From positions 6,076,001 to 6,140,000 of the forward strand of contig NZ_CP107834.1 of the NCBI RefSeq assembly GCF_036346595.1: a stretch of DNA of 64,000 nucleotides, written 5' to 3'. How positions within the stretch are numbered: position 1 is the stretch's first letter; the number at the start of each line of letters is the position of its first letter. This document shows positions 24,535 through 32,777 of the stretch, in pieces. The notes under the pieces were generated by a model. It did not search any database, had not been told where the DNA came from, and worked only from the letters and a program-made list of their open reading frames with translations. Origin of the DNA: Streptomyces sp. NBC_00525 (GTDB lineage Bacteria > Actinomycetota > Actinomycetes > Streptomycetales > Streptomycetaceae). The position numbers were made by a program, and so were the translations under genes.

Positions 24535-27399
24535 GTGACGGAACAACCGCAGCCCTTCCGCGACCCGCGGCTGCCCTTCGCCAAGCGCGTCGACGATCTG
24601 CTCCAGCGGCTCACGCCGGACGAGCGCGTCGCGATGCTCCACCAGTTCGCCCCGGCCGTCGACCGGCTCGGCCTCGGCGCCTTCCGCACCGGCCAGGAAG
24701 CCCTGCACGGCGTCGCCTGGATGGGACCGGCCACCGTCTTCCCGCAGGCCGTCGGCCTCGGCGCCACCTGGAACGACGAACTGGTGCGCCGCGTCGGCGA
24801 AGCCGTCGGCAACGAGGTCCGCGCCAAGCGCGCCCACGACGACCGTGTCGGCCTCAACGTCTGGGCCCCCACCGTCAACCTGCTGCGCCACCCGCTGTGG
24901 GGGCGCGGCGAGGAGGGGTACTCCGAGGACGCCGGCCTCACCTCCGCCATCGCGGTCGCCTACACGCGCGGCCTGCGCGGCGACCACCCGCACTACTGGC
25001 GCACCGCCCCGGTCCTCAAGCACTGGCTCGCCCACAACAACGAGACCGACCGCGACACCTCGTCCTCCTCGGTCCGCCCCAGGGTCCTGCACGAATACGA
25101 CCTGCGCGCCTTCCGCGACGCCGTACGCGCGGGCGCGGTGGCCGGCGTGATGCCCGCCTACAACCTGGTCAACGGCCGCCCCAACCACGTCTCGCCGCTG
25201 CTGTCCCGGCAGCTGCGCACCTGGACCGAACAGCCCCTGGTCGTCTGCTCCGACGCCGGCGCGCCGACCAACCTGGTGGACTCCGAGCACTACTTCGACA
25301 CCCACGAGGAGGCGACCGCCGCCGCCCTGCGCGCCGGCGTCGACAGCTTCACCGACCACGGCCAGGACCCCACCGTCATCACCGCCCGCGTCAAGGGCGC
25401 CCTGGAGCGCGGCCTGCTCGACGAGCACGACATCGACACCGCCGTCCGCCGCCTGCTCCACATGCGCTTCGCCCTCGGCGAGTTCGACCCGGAGCTGGAC
25501 CCGTACGCGAACACCACCGCCCTGGACACCGAGGAGCACCGGGCGCTCGCGCTGGAGGCCGCCGAACAGGCGGTCGTCCTCCTCAAGAACGACGGGCTCC
25601 TCCCGCTCGACCCGGCCGCCGGCCGGACCGTCGCCGTCGTCGGACTCCTCGCGGACGCCTGCAAGCTCGACTGGTACAGCGGCACCCTGATGCACCGCTC
25701 CACCCCGCTCGACGGACTGCGCGAACGCTTCGGCGCCGATCGCGTGGTGCACGCCGAGGGCGCCGATCTGATCCGGATCAAGTGCGCGGACGGCTGGCTG
25801 CACATCCCCGAGGCGGACCCGGACACCGCCGCCGCGCAGGGCGCCGAGGGCGCACTCGACCCGGCGCTCCTCGCCGGCCGCACCGACCTGCCCCCGCTGG
25901 TCTGCGCCGACACCCCGTCCGAGCTGGCGCTCGTGGACTGGGGCGACGGTGTCATCACCCTGCGGGAGCCGGCGGGCCGCTATCTGTCCGTCGCCGAGGA
26001 CGGCCGGGTACGCGCCTCCGCGGACGAACCGGGCGGCTGGGTCGTCCAGGAGACCTTCCGTCGGGAAGCGGTGGAAGGTCATGCCGGCGGTCACCGCCTT
26101 CTGCACATCGGAACGGGTGGGTATGTCTCAGTCGCCGCCGACGGCGTAAAGGTTGCCGCCCCGGACGGAGACGATCCGGCCGCCGCCGGAACCGTCTTCG
26201 AGATCGAGGTGACCGAGCGCGGCGAGGACGCCGTCGCCCGCGCCGCCGCCGCGGCCGACACCGTGATCGTGGTCGCCGGGAACGACCCGCACATCAACGG
26301 CCGCGAGACCGAGGACCGCACCACCCTGGACCTGCCCGCCCAGCAGGAACGCCTCTGGCGCGCCGCCCACGCCGCCAACCCGCGCACCGTCCTGGCGGTC
26401 ACCTCCGCCTACCCCTACGCGCTGCCCGACGCCGCCGCCACCCTGCCCGCCCTGCTGTGGACCGCCCACGGCGGCCAGGCGGCGGGCACCGCGCTCGCCC
26501 GCGTCCTCGCCGGCGACGTCTCCCCGGCCGGCCGGCTCCCGCAGACCTGGTACGCCTCCGACGCGGAACTCCCCGGCCTCCTCGACTACGACATCATCGG
26601 CTCCCGCCAGACCTACCTCTACTACGAGGGCACCCCGCTCTACCCGTTCGGCCACGGCCTCACGTACAGCGACTTCACCTACGGCGACCTGACCGCCGAA
26701 CGCGAGGGCTCCGTGCTGCGCGTCGCGCTCACCGTCACCAACACCGGCACCGTCGCCTCCGACGAGGTCGCCCAGCTGTACGTACGGGCCGTCGCCCCGT
26801 CCGTCACCCGGCCGCTGCGCCGGCTCGCCGGCCACCGCAGGCTGCGGCTCGCACCCGGCGCGGGGGAGCGCGTCGCCTTCACCGTGCCGGTCGAGGAGCT
26901 CGGGTACTGGGACGTGGCGCACGGCCGCTGGAGCGTCGAGCCCGGCGCGTACGAGATCCAGGCGGGCGCCTCCAGCGCGGACATCCGCCTCACCGCGGTC
27001 GTCACCGTCGACGGCGAACCGGCCGGGCCGCGCCCGGTCCTGGACCGCGGTCTGGAGGCGGCCGACTACGACGAGCAGCTCGGCACCGCGATCGTGGACC
27101 GCGCCAAGACGGACGGCGACGCGGTCACCGCCACCGCCGAGCCCAGTGAACTGCTCTACCGCCGCTGCGACTTCGGCGCCGGCACGGACGGCGTCGAGGT
27201 CCTGGCCTCGGGCGAGGGGGCCGTGCTGATCACCGTGGACGGCACCACCGTCACCGTCCCGGTGCCCGCGACCGGCGGACCGTACGCGTACCGCGCCCTG
27301 CGGGCCGGGCTGAGCGCTTCGGGCGTCCGCGACCTGCGGGTCGGCCTGCGCGGCACGGTCCGGCTGGCCCGGCTCGGCTTCACCGGGGCCGGCGAGTGA
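24535..27399 (+). CDS. GH3 beta-glucosidase with inserted beta-trefoil-like domain
   Basis: A 954-residue GH3 enzyme. The N-terminal barrel carries nucleophile Asp240 in VVCSDAGAP and the substrate-binding KHWLAHNNE. The alpha/beta sandwich is split by an extra segment at ~410-558 that contains GRYLSVAEDGRVRAS and GGYVSVAADGVKV, repeats like those of fascin/ricin-type beta-trefoils; PA14 is the insertion usually seen here. A fibronectin III-like domain (~720-840) and a C-terminal beta domain (~870-954) follow. No signal peptide is seen, so it likely removes glucose from imported oligosaccharides after xylose removal. The GTG at 24535 has AAGGA 8 bases before it; the frame is open further upstream but non-coding in style and crosses the operator. 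Confidence 0.88.
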   Translation: MTEQPQPFRDPRLPFAKRVDDLLQRLTPDERVAMLHQFAPAVDRLGLGAFRTGQEALHGVAWMGPATVFPQAVGLGATWNDELVRRVGEAVGNEVRAKRAHDDRVGLNVWAPTVNLLRHPLWGRGEEGYSEDAGLTSAIAVAYTRGLRGDHPHYWRTAPVLKHWLAHNNETDRDTSSSSVRPRVLHEYDLRAFRDAVRAGAVAGVMPAYNLVNGRPNHVSPLLSRQLRTWTEQPLVVCSDAGAPTNLVDSEHYFDTHEEATAAALRAGVDSFTDHGQDPTVITARVKGALERGLLDEHDIDTAVRRLLHMRFALGEFDPELDPYANTTALDTEEHRALALEAAEQAVVLLKNDGLLPLDPAAGRTVAVVGLLADACKLDWYSGTLMHRSTPLDGLRERFGADRVVHAEGADLIRIKCADGWLHIPEADPDTAAAQGAEGALDPALLAGRTDLPPLVCADTPSELALVDWGDGVITLREPAGRYLSVAEDGRVRASADEPGGWVVQETFRREAVEGHAGGHRLLHIGTGGYVSVAADGVKVAAPDGDDPAAAGTVFEIEVTERGEDAVARAAAAADTVIVVAGNDPHINGRETEDRTTLDLPAQQERLWRAAHAANPRTVLAVTSAYPYALPDAAATLPALLWTAHGGQAAGTALARVLAGDVSPAGRLPQTWYASDAELPGLLDYDIIGSRQTYLYYEGTPLYPFGHGLTYSDFTYGDLTAEREGSVLRVALTVTNTGTVASDEVAQLYVRAVAPSVTRPLRRLAGHRRLRLAPGAGERVAFTVPVEELGYWDVAHGRWSVEPGAYEIQAGASSADIRLTAVVTVDGEPAGPRPVLDRGLEAADYDEQLGTAIVDRAKTDGDAVTATAEPSELLYRRCDFGAGTDGVEVLASGEGAVLITVDGTTVTVPVPATGGPYAYRALRAGLSASGVRDLRVGLRGTVRLARLGFTGAGE

Positions 27400-27460
27400 A
27401 CCGCACCGCCGCCCGGCCCCCTCTTCCTCCCCCTCCAGTTGCCCCCGGCAAGGAGTCCGC

Positions 27461-29740
27461 ATGAAGTTCACCGATGGCTTCTGGCTCATGCGTGAGGGCG
27501 TACGCGCCTCCTACGCGACCGAGGTCCGCGATCTGCGCGTCGACGCCGACCGGTTCACCGCGTACGCCGCGGTCAAACGGGTGGCCGCACGCGGCGACAC
27601 CCTCAACACCCCGCTCATCACCGTCGACTGCTTCTCCCCGGCCGAGGGTGTCATCGGAGTCCGCACCACCCACCACGCCGGGAAGGCCCGCCGGGGACCG
27701 GACTTCGCGTTCCCCGGCCTCGACCCGGCGGCCTCCGGCGCCCGCACCCGGCGGGACGGCACCGTCACCGAACTCACCAGCGGCCCGCTGACCCTGCGGA
27801 TGGACGCCGAGGGGCCCTGGGGCATCACCTTCCTGGACGCCGAGGGGCGCCGGCTGACCGGCGTCGACCCCAAGGGCACCGCCTTCGCCACCGCCCCGGA
27901 CGGCTCCCACCACATGGTCGCCCAACTCGCCCTGGGCGTCGGGGAGAACGTCTACGGGCTGGGCGAGCGGTTCACCCCGTACGTCAAGAACGGCCAGAGC
28001 GTGGACATCTGGCAGGCGGACGGCGGCACCAGCAGCGAACTGGCCTACAAGAACATCCCGTTCTACCTCTCCTCGCGCGGCTACGGCGTCTTCGTCAACC
28101 ATCCCGGCAAGGTCTCCTTCGAGGTCGGCTCCGAGTCGGTGGGCCAGGTCCAGTTCAGCGTCGAGGACCAGGAGCTGGAGTACTACATCGTCGCCGGACC
28201 GACCCCCAAGGAGGTCCTGGCCCGCTACACCGCGCTCACCGGCCGCCCCGCCCTGCCCCCGGCCTGGTCCTTCGGCCTCTGGCTGACGACGTCGTTCTGC
28301 ACCTCGTACGACGAGGCGACCGTCACCTCGTTCGTCGAGGGCATGGCGGAGCGCGAGATCCCGCTCTCCGTCTTCCACTTCGACTGCTTCTGGATGCGCG
28401 AGTACCAGTGGTCGGACTTCCTGTGGGACCCGGACGTCTTCCCGGACCCGGAGGGCATGCTCGCCCGGCTCAAGGAACGCGGGCTGCGCATCAGCATGTG
28501 GATCAACCCGTACATCGCCCAGAAGTCGGCCCTGTTCGCCGAGGGCGCCGAACTCGGGCACCTGGTCCGCCGCCCCAATGGCGACATCTGGCAGTGGGAC
28601 CTCTGGCAGCCGGGCATGGCCCTGGTCGACTTCACCAGCCCCGCCGCCCGCGCGTGGTACACCGGCAAACTGCGTGCTTTGCTCGACCAGGGCGTCGACT
28701 GCTTCAAGACCGACTTCGGCGAGCGCGTCCCCACCGACGTCGTCTGGCACGACGGCTCCGACCCGGAGCGCATGCACAACTACTACGCCCAGATCTACAA
28801 CCGCACGGTCTTCGAACTCCTGGAGAAGGAACGCGGCCACGGCGAGGCCGTCCTGTTCGCCCGTTCCGCCACGGCCGGCGGCCAGCAGTACCCCGTCCAC
28901 TGGGGCGGCGACTGCTTCGCCTCCTTCACCGCCATGGCGGAATCGCTGCGCGGCGGCCTGTCCCTGAGCCTGTCCGGCTTCGGGTTCTGGAGCCATGACA
29001 TCGGCGGCTTCGAGGGCACCCCCGACCCGGCCGTCTTCAAGCGCTGGCTCGCCTTCGGACTGCTCTCCTCGCACAGCAGGCTGCACGGCAACGTGTCCTA
29101 CCGGGTGCCGTGGGAGTTCGGCGAGGAAGCGGTGGACGTCGCCCGCGCGTTCACCCTCCTCAAGCACCGCCTCATGCCCTACCTGTACGGGGCGGCCGTC
29201 GAGGCCCACCGCACCGGCGTCCCGGTCATGCGCCCCATGCTCCTCGAATTCCCCGGCGACCCGGCCACCCGCACCCTGGACCGGCAGTACATGCTCGGCC
29301 CGGACCTGCTGGTCGCCCCGGTCTTCAGCGAGGACGGCCAGGTCGAGTACTACGTCCCCGAGGGCACCTGGACCCACCTGCTGACCGGCGAGACGGTCAC
29401 CGGCCCAGCCTGGCGCCACGAGACCCACGGCTTCGACAGCCTCCCGGTCCTCGTCCGCCCCGGCGCGGTCCTGCCCTGGGGCGCCGACGACCAGCGCCCC
29501 GACGCCGACTGGCTCGACGGGCTCACGCTGCGCGTCTTCGGCGACGGCCCCGGCGCGGCCGGCACGACCGTCACCGTGCCCGACCTGACGGGCGCCACCG
29601 CCGCCACCTTCCGGGTGACCCGCGACGGGGACACCCTGACCGTCGCCTCCGAGCGCATCGACCGCCCGTACCGCGTGGTCGCCGAGGCGACGGGCGCCAC
29701 GGGCGAGGGCACGGGAACGGTGTCGGTGCCGCTGGGCTGA
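27461..29740 (+). CDS. GH31 alpha-xylosidase (YicI-like)
   Basis: A 759-residue GH31 enzyme closely like E. coli YicI. Nucleophile Asp418 is in FKTDFGERVPTD and acid/base Asp484 is in HWGGDC, two residues off the YicI numbering (416 and 482). The YicI-type phrases FWMREYQWSDF and GLWLTTSF are present. It removes non-reducing-end alpha-1,6-xylose from xyloglucan oligosaccharides in the cytoplasm. It lies 61 bp after GH3 with AAGGAG before the ATG, so the two work in turn on the same chain. Its product, xylose, can be handled by xylA/xylB nearby. Confidence 0.93.
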   Translation: MKFTDGFWLMREGVRASYATEVRDLRVDADRFTAYAAVKRVAARGDTLNTPLITVDCFSPAEGVIGVRTTHHAGKARRGPDFAFPGLDPAASGARTRRDGTVTELTSGPLTLRMDAEGPWGITFLDAEGRRLTGVDPKGTAFATAPDGSHHMVAQLALGVGENVYGLGERFTPYVKNGQSVDIWQADGGTSSELAYKNIPFYLSSRGYGVFVNHPGKVSFEVGSESVGQVQFSVEDQELEYYIVAGPTPKEVLARYTALTGRPALPPAWSFGLWLTTSFCTSYDEATVTSFVEGMAEREIPLSVFHFDCFWMREYQWSDFLWDPDVFPDPEGMLARLKERGLRISMWINPYIAQKSALFAEGAELGHLVRRPNGDIWQWDLWQPGMALVDFTSPAARAWYTGKLRALLDQGVDCFKTDFGERVPTDVVWHDGSDPERMHNYYAQIYNRTVFELLEKERGHGEAVLFARSATAGGQQYPVHWGGDCFASFTAMAESLRGGLSLSLSGFGFWSHDIGGFEGTPDPAVFKRWLAFGLLSSHSRLHGNVSYRVPWEFGEEAVDVARAFTLLKHRLMPYLYGAAVEAHRTGVPVMRPMLLEFPGDPATRTLDRQYMLGPDLLVAPVFSEDGQVEYYVPEGTWTHLLTGETVTGPAWRHETHGFDSLPVLVRPGAVLPWGADDQRPDADWLDGLTLRVFGDGPGAAGTTVTVPDLTGATAATFRVTRDGDTLTVASERIDRPYRVVAEATGATGEGTGTVSVPLG

Positions 29741-29753
29741 CCCGAGCGGACCG

Positions 29754-29789
29754 GCGGGGCGGCGGGGAGGGGGTCCCCCGCCGCCCCGC
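29754..29789 (+). terminator. Strong hairpin terminator after the GH3-GH31 operon
   Basis: GCGGGGCGGCGGGG (29754-29767) pairs perfectly with CCCCGCCGCCCCGC (29776-29789) around an 8-base loop, right after the GH31 stop codon. Confidence 0.85.
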
Positions 29790-29857
29790 TCCTCCCGGGG
29801 TTTGGCCCGATCTCTCGGGCGGGCGCATGATGGCCGTCACCGGACGAGGAGGCGACC

Positions 29858-30427
29858 ATGGTGCGCGCGGGCCTGACCGCGGAACGTCTGACCAGGGCGG
29901 GCGCCGAACTGGCCGACGAGGTCGGCTTCGAGCGGGTGACCGTCTCGGCGCTCGCCCGGCGGTTCGACGTCACGGTGGCGAGCCTCTACTCGCACCTGAA
30001 GAACTCCCGGGACCTGCGGACCAGGATCGCCCTGCTCGCCCTGGAGGAACTGGCCGACCGGTGCGCCGCCGCCCTCGCGGGCCGGGCCGGCAAGGACGCC
30101 CTGCGCGCCTTCGCCGACGTGTACCGGGACTACGCCCGCGAGCACCCCGGCCGCTACGCCGCGGCCCAGATCGAACTCGACCCGGAGGCGGCGGCCGCGA
30201 GTGCCGGCGGCCGGCACGCCCTCATGACCCGCGCCATCCTGCGCGGCTACCACCTGAGCGAACCGGACGAGACCCACGCCGTGCGGCTCCTGGGCAGCGT
30301 CTTCCACGGCTTCGTCAGCCTGGAGGCGCGGGGCGGGTTCAGCCACAGCGCCCCCGACTCGCAGGAGTCCTGGACCCGCTCCCTGGACGCCCTGGACGCC
30401 CTCCTGCGGAACTGGCCCGCCCCCTGA
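29858..30427 (+). CDS. TetR family transcriptional regulator
   Basis: A 189-residue TetR-type regulator. The N-terminal HTH spans ~10-50 (ERLTRAGAELADEVGFERVTVSALARRFDVTVASLYSHLKN). The C-terminal ligand/dimer domain resembles the WHG type (VYRDYAREHPGRYAA, then LLGSVFHGFVSLEA). GAGGAGG lies just upstream of the ATG. It is separated by strong terminators on both sides, so it is a single-gene unit. Its target is unknown; the vWA gene pair at 30.5-32.7 kb lies next to it but has no obvious TetR palindrome apart from the inverted repeat at 32686. Confidence 0.88.
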   Translation: MVRAGLTAERLTRAGAELADEVGFERVTVSALARRFDVTVASLYSHLKNSRDLRTRIALLALEELADRCAAALAGRAGKDALRAFADVYRDYAREHPGRYAAAQIELDPEAAAASAGGRHALMTRAILRGYHLSEPDETHAVRLLGSVFHGFVSLEARGGFSHSAPDSQESWTRSLDALDALLRNWPAP

Positions 30428-30460
30428 CCCCGCGCGGTTCGCGGAGCACCCCGGAACGCG

Positions 30461-30498
30461 GCCGGGGCCGGGCGGGTGCGGACCCGCCCGGCCCCGGC
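30461..30498. terminator. Very strong bidirectional hairpin terminator
   Basis: GCCGGGGCCGGGCGGGT (30461-30477) pairs perfectly over 17 bp with ACCCGCCCGGCCCCGGC (30482-30498), with a 4-base loop GCGG. It lies between the TetR gene and the convergent secreted-protein gene. Confidence 0.9.
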
Positions 30499-30505
30499 GC
30501 ATCCG

Positions 30506-30553
30506 GTGCTCGCTGTGCCGGCCGTGCTCGTGGTGCTCGCCGTGCCGGCCGTG
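30506..30553. repeat. Imperfect 21-bp direct repeat in intergenic DNA
   Basis: Two units starting GTGCTCGCTGTGCCGGCCGT (30506) and GTGCTCGCCGTGCCGGCCGT (30533) differ at one base and are spaced by 6 bases. They lie between the terminator and the 3' end of the secreted-protein gene. No function is evident. Confidence 0.6.
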
Positions 30554-30560
30554 CCCGGCG

Positions 30561-31394
30561 TCAGACGCCCGGCGGCACGTGGGACGGGCGGCCCCGGCCA
30601 CGGGTCAGCGAGTAGCCGAAGACGCCCGCCAGCGCGGCGAGCACCCCGCCGCCCGCCGTCCACAGCCAGCGGCTGGTCCACCAGCCCGACGACCAGCCGT
30701 CCTCCGGCTCCGCGGCCATCGCGGCCGGCCGGGGAGAGGCGTCCGTACCGTCGTCCGACGCCTGCCCGGCCGCGGAGACGCCGGGCACCAGCGGCTTCGA
30801 CAGGCTGCCGTCCACATCGACGGAGCCGCCCTGGTCCTTGGAGCCGACCTCCACCTCGGTGCGCACCGGCAGACCCAGGTCCGCCTGGGGGAGCCCGACG
30901 ACCGTGAGACGGACGTAGTAGCTGCCCGGCAGCGGGTCGTTGGCCCACGGCTCCGCCAGGGCCCGGACGGTCCGCAGCACACAGGTCAGCTCGACCGTCG
31001 CGGCGTCGGCCGCCGCGGTGCCGGTCTGCTTGCCGTACATGCACGCCTGGCGGCGGCGCAGTCCGTCGTACACGTCGACCTGCCAGGTCTGCGCCCCGTG
31101 CCGGGTGGCGCTCTCGGGCAGGGTGACCTTCGCCTTCACCGTGGCGCGCTGCCCGGCGTCGGCCGGGAAGACCCAGTACAGGTAGTCGCCGGTGGAGGCG
31201 TCGGCGGTGGCGGTCTCGCCCTGCCGGATCGCCGTGGCGGTACGGAAGGTGGTACCCGCCTCGGTGGGGCCGGACTCCTCGCCGGAGGGGCTCGGGCTCG
31301 CCGTCGCGTCGTCGGCGGAAGCGGCCGACGCCCCGGTGAGCAGGGTCAGGCCGGTCAGCAGCGCGCCCGCGAGCACGCGTCTCGTACGGGACAT
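30561..31394 (-). CDS. Secreted membrane-anchored protein, partner of the vWA protein
   Basis: A 277-residue protein with a signal peptide (MSRTRRVLAGALLTGLTLLTG...ASA, ~27 residues), a Ser/Pro linker, a beta-rich domain (TTFRTATAIRQGETATADAS onward), and near the C-terminus a membrane helix (~245-265, WTAGGGVLAALAGVFGYSLT) with a basic cytoplasmic tail. The domain start, with a charged turn then YLYWVFPADAGQRATVKAKV, resembles the region after the vWA domain of its neighbour (WYKVEVLPGQELRASVSV), so the two may share a fold. Its ATG overlaps the vWA stop (ATGA), so the two are coupled. Function unknown. Confidence 0.75.
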   Translation of the reverse strand: MSRTRRVLAGALLTGLTLLTGASAASADDATASPSPSGEESGPTEAGTTFRTATAIRQGETATADASTGDYLYWVFPADAGQRATVKAKVTLPESATRHGAQTWQVDVYDGLRRRQACMYGKQTGTAAADAATVELTCVLRTVRALAEPWANDPLPGSYYVRLTVVGLPQADLGLPVRTEVEVGSKDQGGSVDVDGSLSKPLVPGVSAAGQASDDGTDASPRPAAMAAEPEDGWSSGWWTSRWLWTAGGGVLAALAGVFGYSLTRGRGRPSHVPPGV

Positions 31395-32659
31395 CAGTTG
31401 GTCCTCCAGACAGCGATGCGCCAGCGCGAGATCCAGCCGAAGAGGAGACCCACGATCAGGCCGGTCAGGGTGAGCAGGCCCAGCAGCCACCAGCCATGGC
31501 CCAGCCCGAAGGCGGCCACGTCCGAGGCCGTGTCGGGGCCGTCCACCAGGTCGACGGTCAGCTCGATCGGCATGCCGGGGGAGGTCTTCACCGAGGCGGG
31601 CGCCGAGAAGGAGTTGCTGACCTGGAGGCAGACGGTCTCGGGGGTCTGCTCGTCGTCGTCCAGTTCGGCCTTGGGGTAGCGCAGCCCGGAGGAGATGGCG
31701 TCGGTGCGCCCGGTCCCGGACTCGGAGCCCCGGACGATCTCCCGGCCATGCACGGTCACCGCGCGCAGCAGCATCCCGTAGTCGTTGTTGACGGCGCGGT
31801 CGGCGAAGACGCTGACCGAGGCGCGCAGTTCCTGGCCGGGCAGCACCTCGACCTTGTACCAGCGGTGCTCGGCGAACTTCTCGCGGTCGGTGTAGAGGCC
31901 GGGCTTCAGCTCGGGCGCGTCCGTGCAGCTGTCGGCGCCCTTGGTGGCGACCGGGGTGACGACGGGCTCCGCCGCGCGGTCCACCAGCTGCTTGACGCGG
32001 CTGGAGAGTTCGTCGGTGTGCTGGACGGCCGTGTAGGTGCCGCCGGTGGCCTCGGCGATGCAGGTCAGCTGCTGGCGGATCTTCGCGTTGGGTACCAGGC
32101 CGAGGGTGTCGATGACCAGGTGGATGCCGCGCGCCGCGATGTCGCGGGCGACCTCGCAGGGGTCGAGCGGGCCGCAGGTGTCCTCGCCGTCGCTGATGAG
32201 GACGATCCGGCGGGTGGAGTCGCCGCCCTCCAGGTCGTCGGCGGCGCCGAGCAGCGCGGGGCCGATCGGGGTCCAGCCGGTGGGGGCGAGCGTCGCGACG
32301 GCGGTCTTCGCCTCGGTGCGGTCCAGCGGGCCGACCGGGTAGAGCTGCCGGGTGTCCTTGCAGCCCACCTTGCGGTCGTCGCCCGGATAGTCGGCGCCGA
32401 GGGTGCGGATGCCGAGCTGCACCTGCTCCGGCACCGCGTCCAGCACCTCGTTGAACGCCTGCTTCGCCGCGCTCATCCGGGACTTGCCGTCGATGTCGCG
32501 GGTCCGCATGGAGCCGCTGACGTCCAGGACCAGCTCGACCTTGGGCGAGGCATTCGTGGGGGTTTCGTCGGCCGCGGCGGGCAGCGCCGTGCCGAGCCCG
32601 GCGGTCAGGGTGGCGAGCAGAATGCCCACCCCGACCGTCAGCCTTCTTCTTATGATCAT
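31394..32659 (-). CDS. Secreted vWA-domain membrane protein
   Basis: A 421-residue protein: signal peptide 1-~30 (GILLATLTAGLGTALPAAA), von Willebrand factor A domain (~40-215) with intact metal site DVSGSM, a Thr loop (APTGWTPIG) and LISDGEDTC, then a beta-sandwich region and a C-terminal membrane helix (LLGLLTLTGLIVGLLFGWIS). It is exposed outside the membrane, probably binding a protein or the wall in a divalent-metal-dependent way. The start codon lies only six bases after a good -10, so the message looks leaderless. It is coupled to the following gene. Role unknown. Confidence 0.88.
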   Translation of the reverse strand: MIIRRRLTVGVGILLATLTAGLGTALPAAADETPTNASPKVELVLDVSGSMRTRDIDGKSRMSAAKQAFNEVLDAVPEQVQLGIRTLGADYPGDDRKVGCKDTRQLYPVGPLDRTEAKTAVATLAPTGWTPIGPALLGAADDLEGGDSTRRIVLISDGEDTCGPLDPCEVARDIAARGIHLVIDTLGLVPNAKIRQQLTCIAEATGGTYTAVQHTDELSSRVKQLVDRAAEPVVTPVATKGADSCTDAPELKPGLYTDREKFAEHRWYKVEVLPGQELRASVSVFADRAVNNDYGMLLRAVTVHGREIVRGSESGTGRTDAISSGLRYPKAELDDDEQTPETVCLQVSNSFSAPASVKTSPGMPIELTVDLVDGPDTASDVAAFGLGHGWWLLGLLTLTGLIVGLLFGWISRWRIAVWRTN

Positions 32660-32665
32660 CGCCGG

Positions 32666-32694
32666 ATAGTAGTGAACATCAGTTCGCTAACCAA
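32666..32694 (-). promoter_or_regulatory. Promoter of the vWA gene giving a leaderless transcript
   Basis: On the minus strand TTGGTT (32694-32689) and TACTAT (32671-32666) are spaced by 17 bases. The ATG begins at 32659, six bases past the -10, so transcription should start at or next to the A of the ATG. Confidence 0.7.
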
Positions 32695-32708
32695 AACGGC
32701 TGGTTGGC
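32686..32708. promoter_or_regulatory. Inverted repeat overlapping the -35 of the vWA promoter
   Basis: GCTAACCA (32686-32693) and TGGTTGGC (32701-32708) form an inverted repeat with one mismatch and a 7-base spacer. It covers the -35 element, so it is a candidate operator. Confidence 0.45.
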
Positions 32709-32777
32709 GCCCCGGCCCGGAACGGCCGGTGCCGCCGTACGCGCTCCCGCGCGCGCACGGCGGCCCATGACGGCCGG

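Noticed and set aside
27380..29428. Long antisense open frames opposite the GH31 gene (and similar ones opposite most genes)
   Set aside because: Composition is dominated by Val, Gly, Arg, Asp and His, typical of the complement of high-GC coding DNA. No domain is recognisable and no ribosome-binding site is seen.
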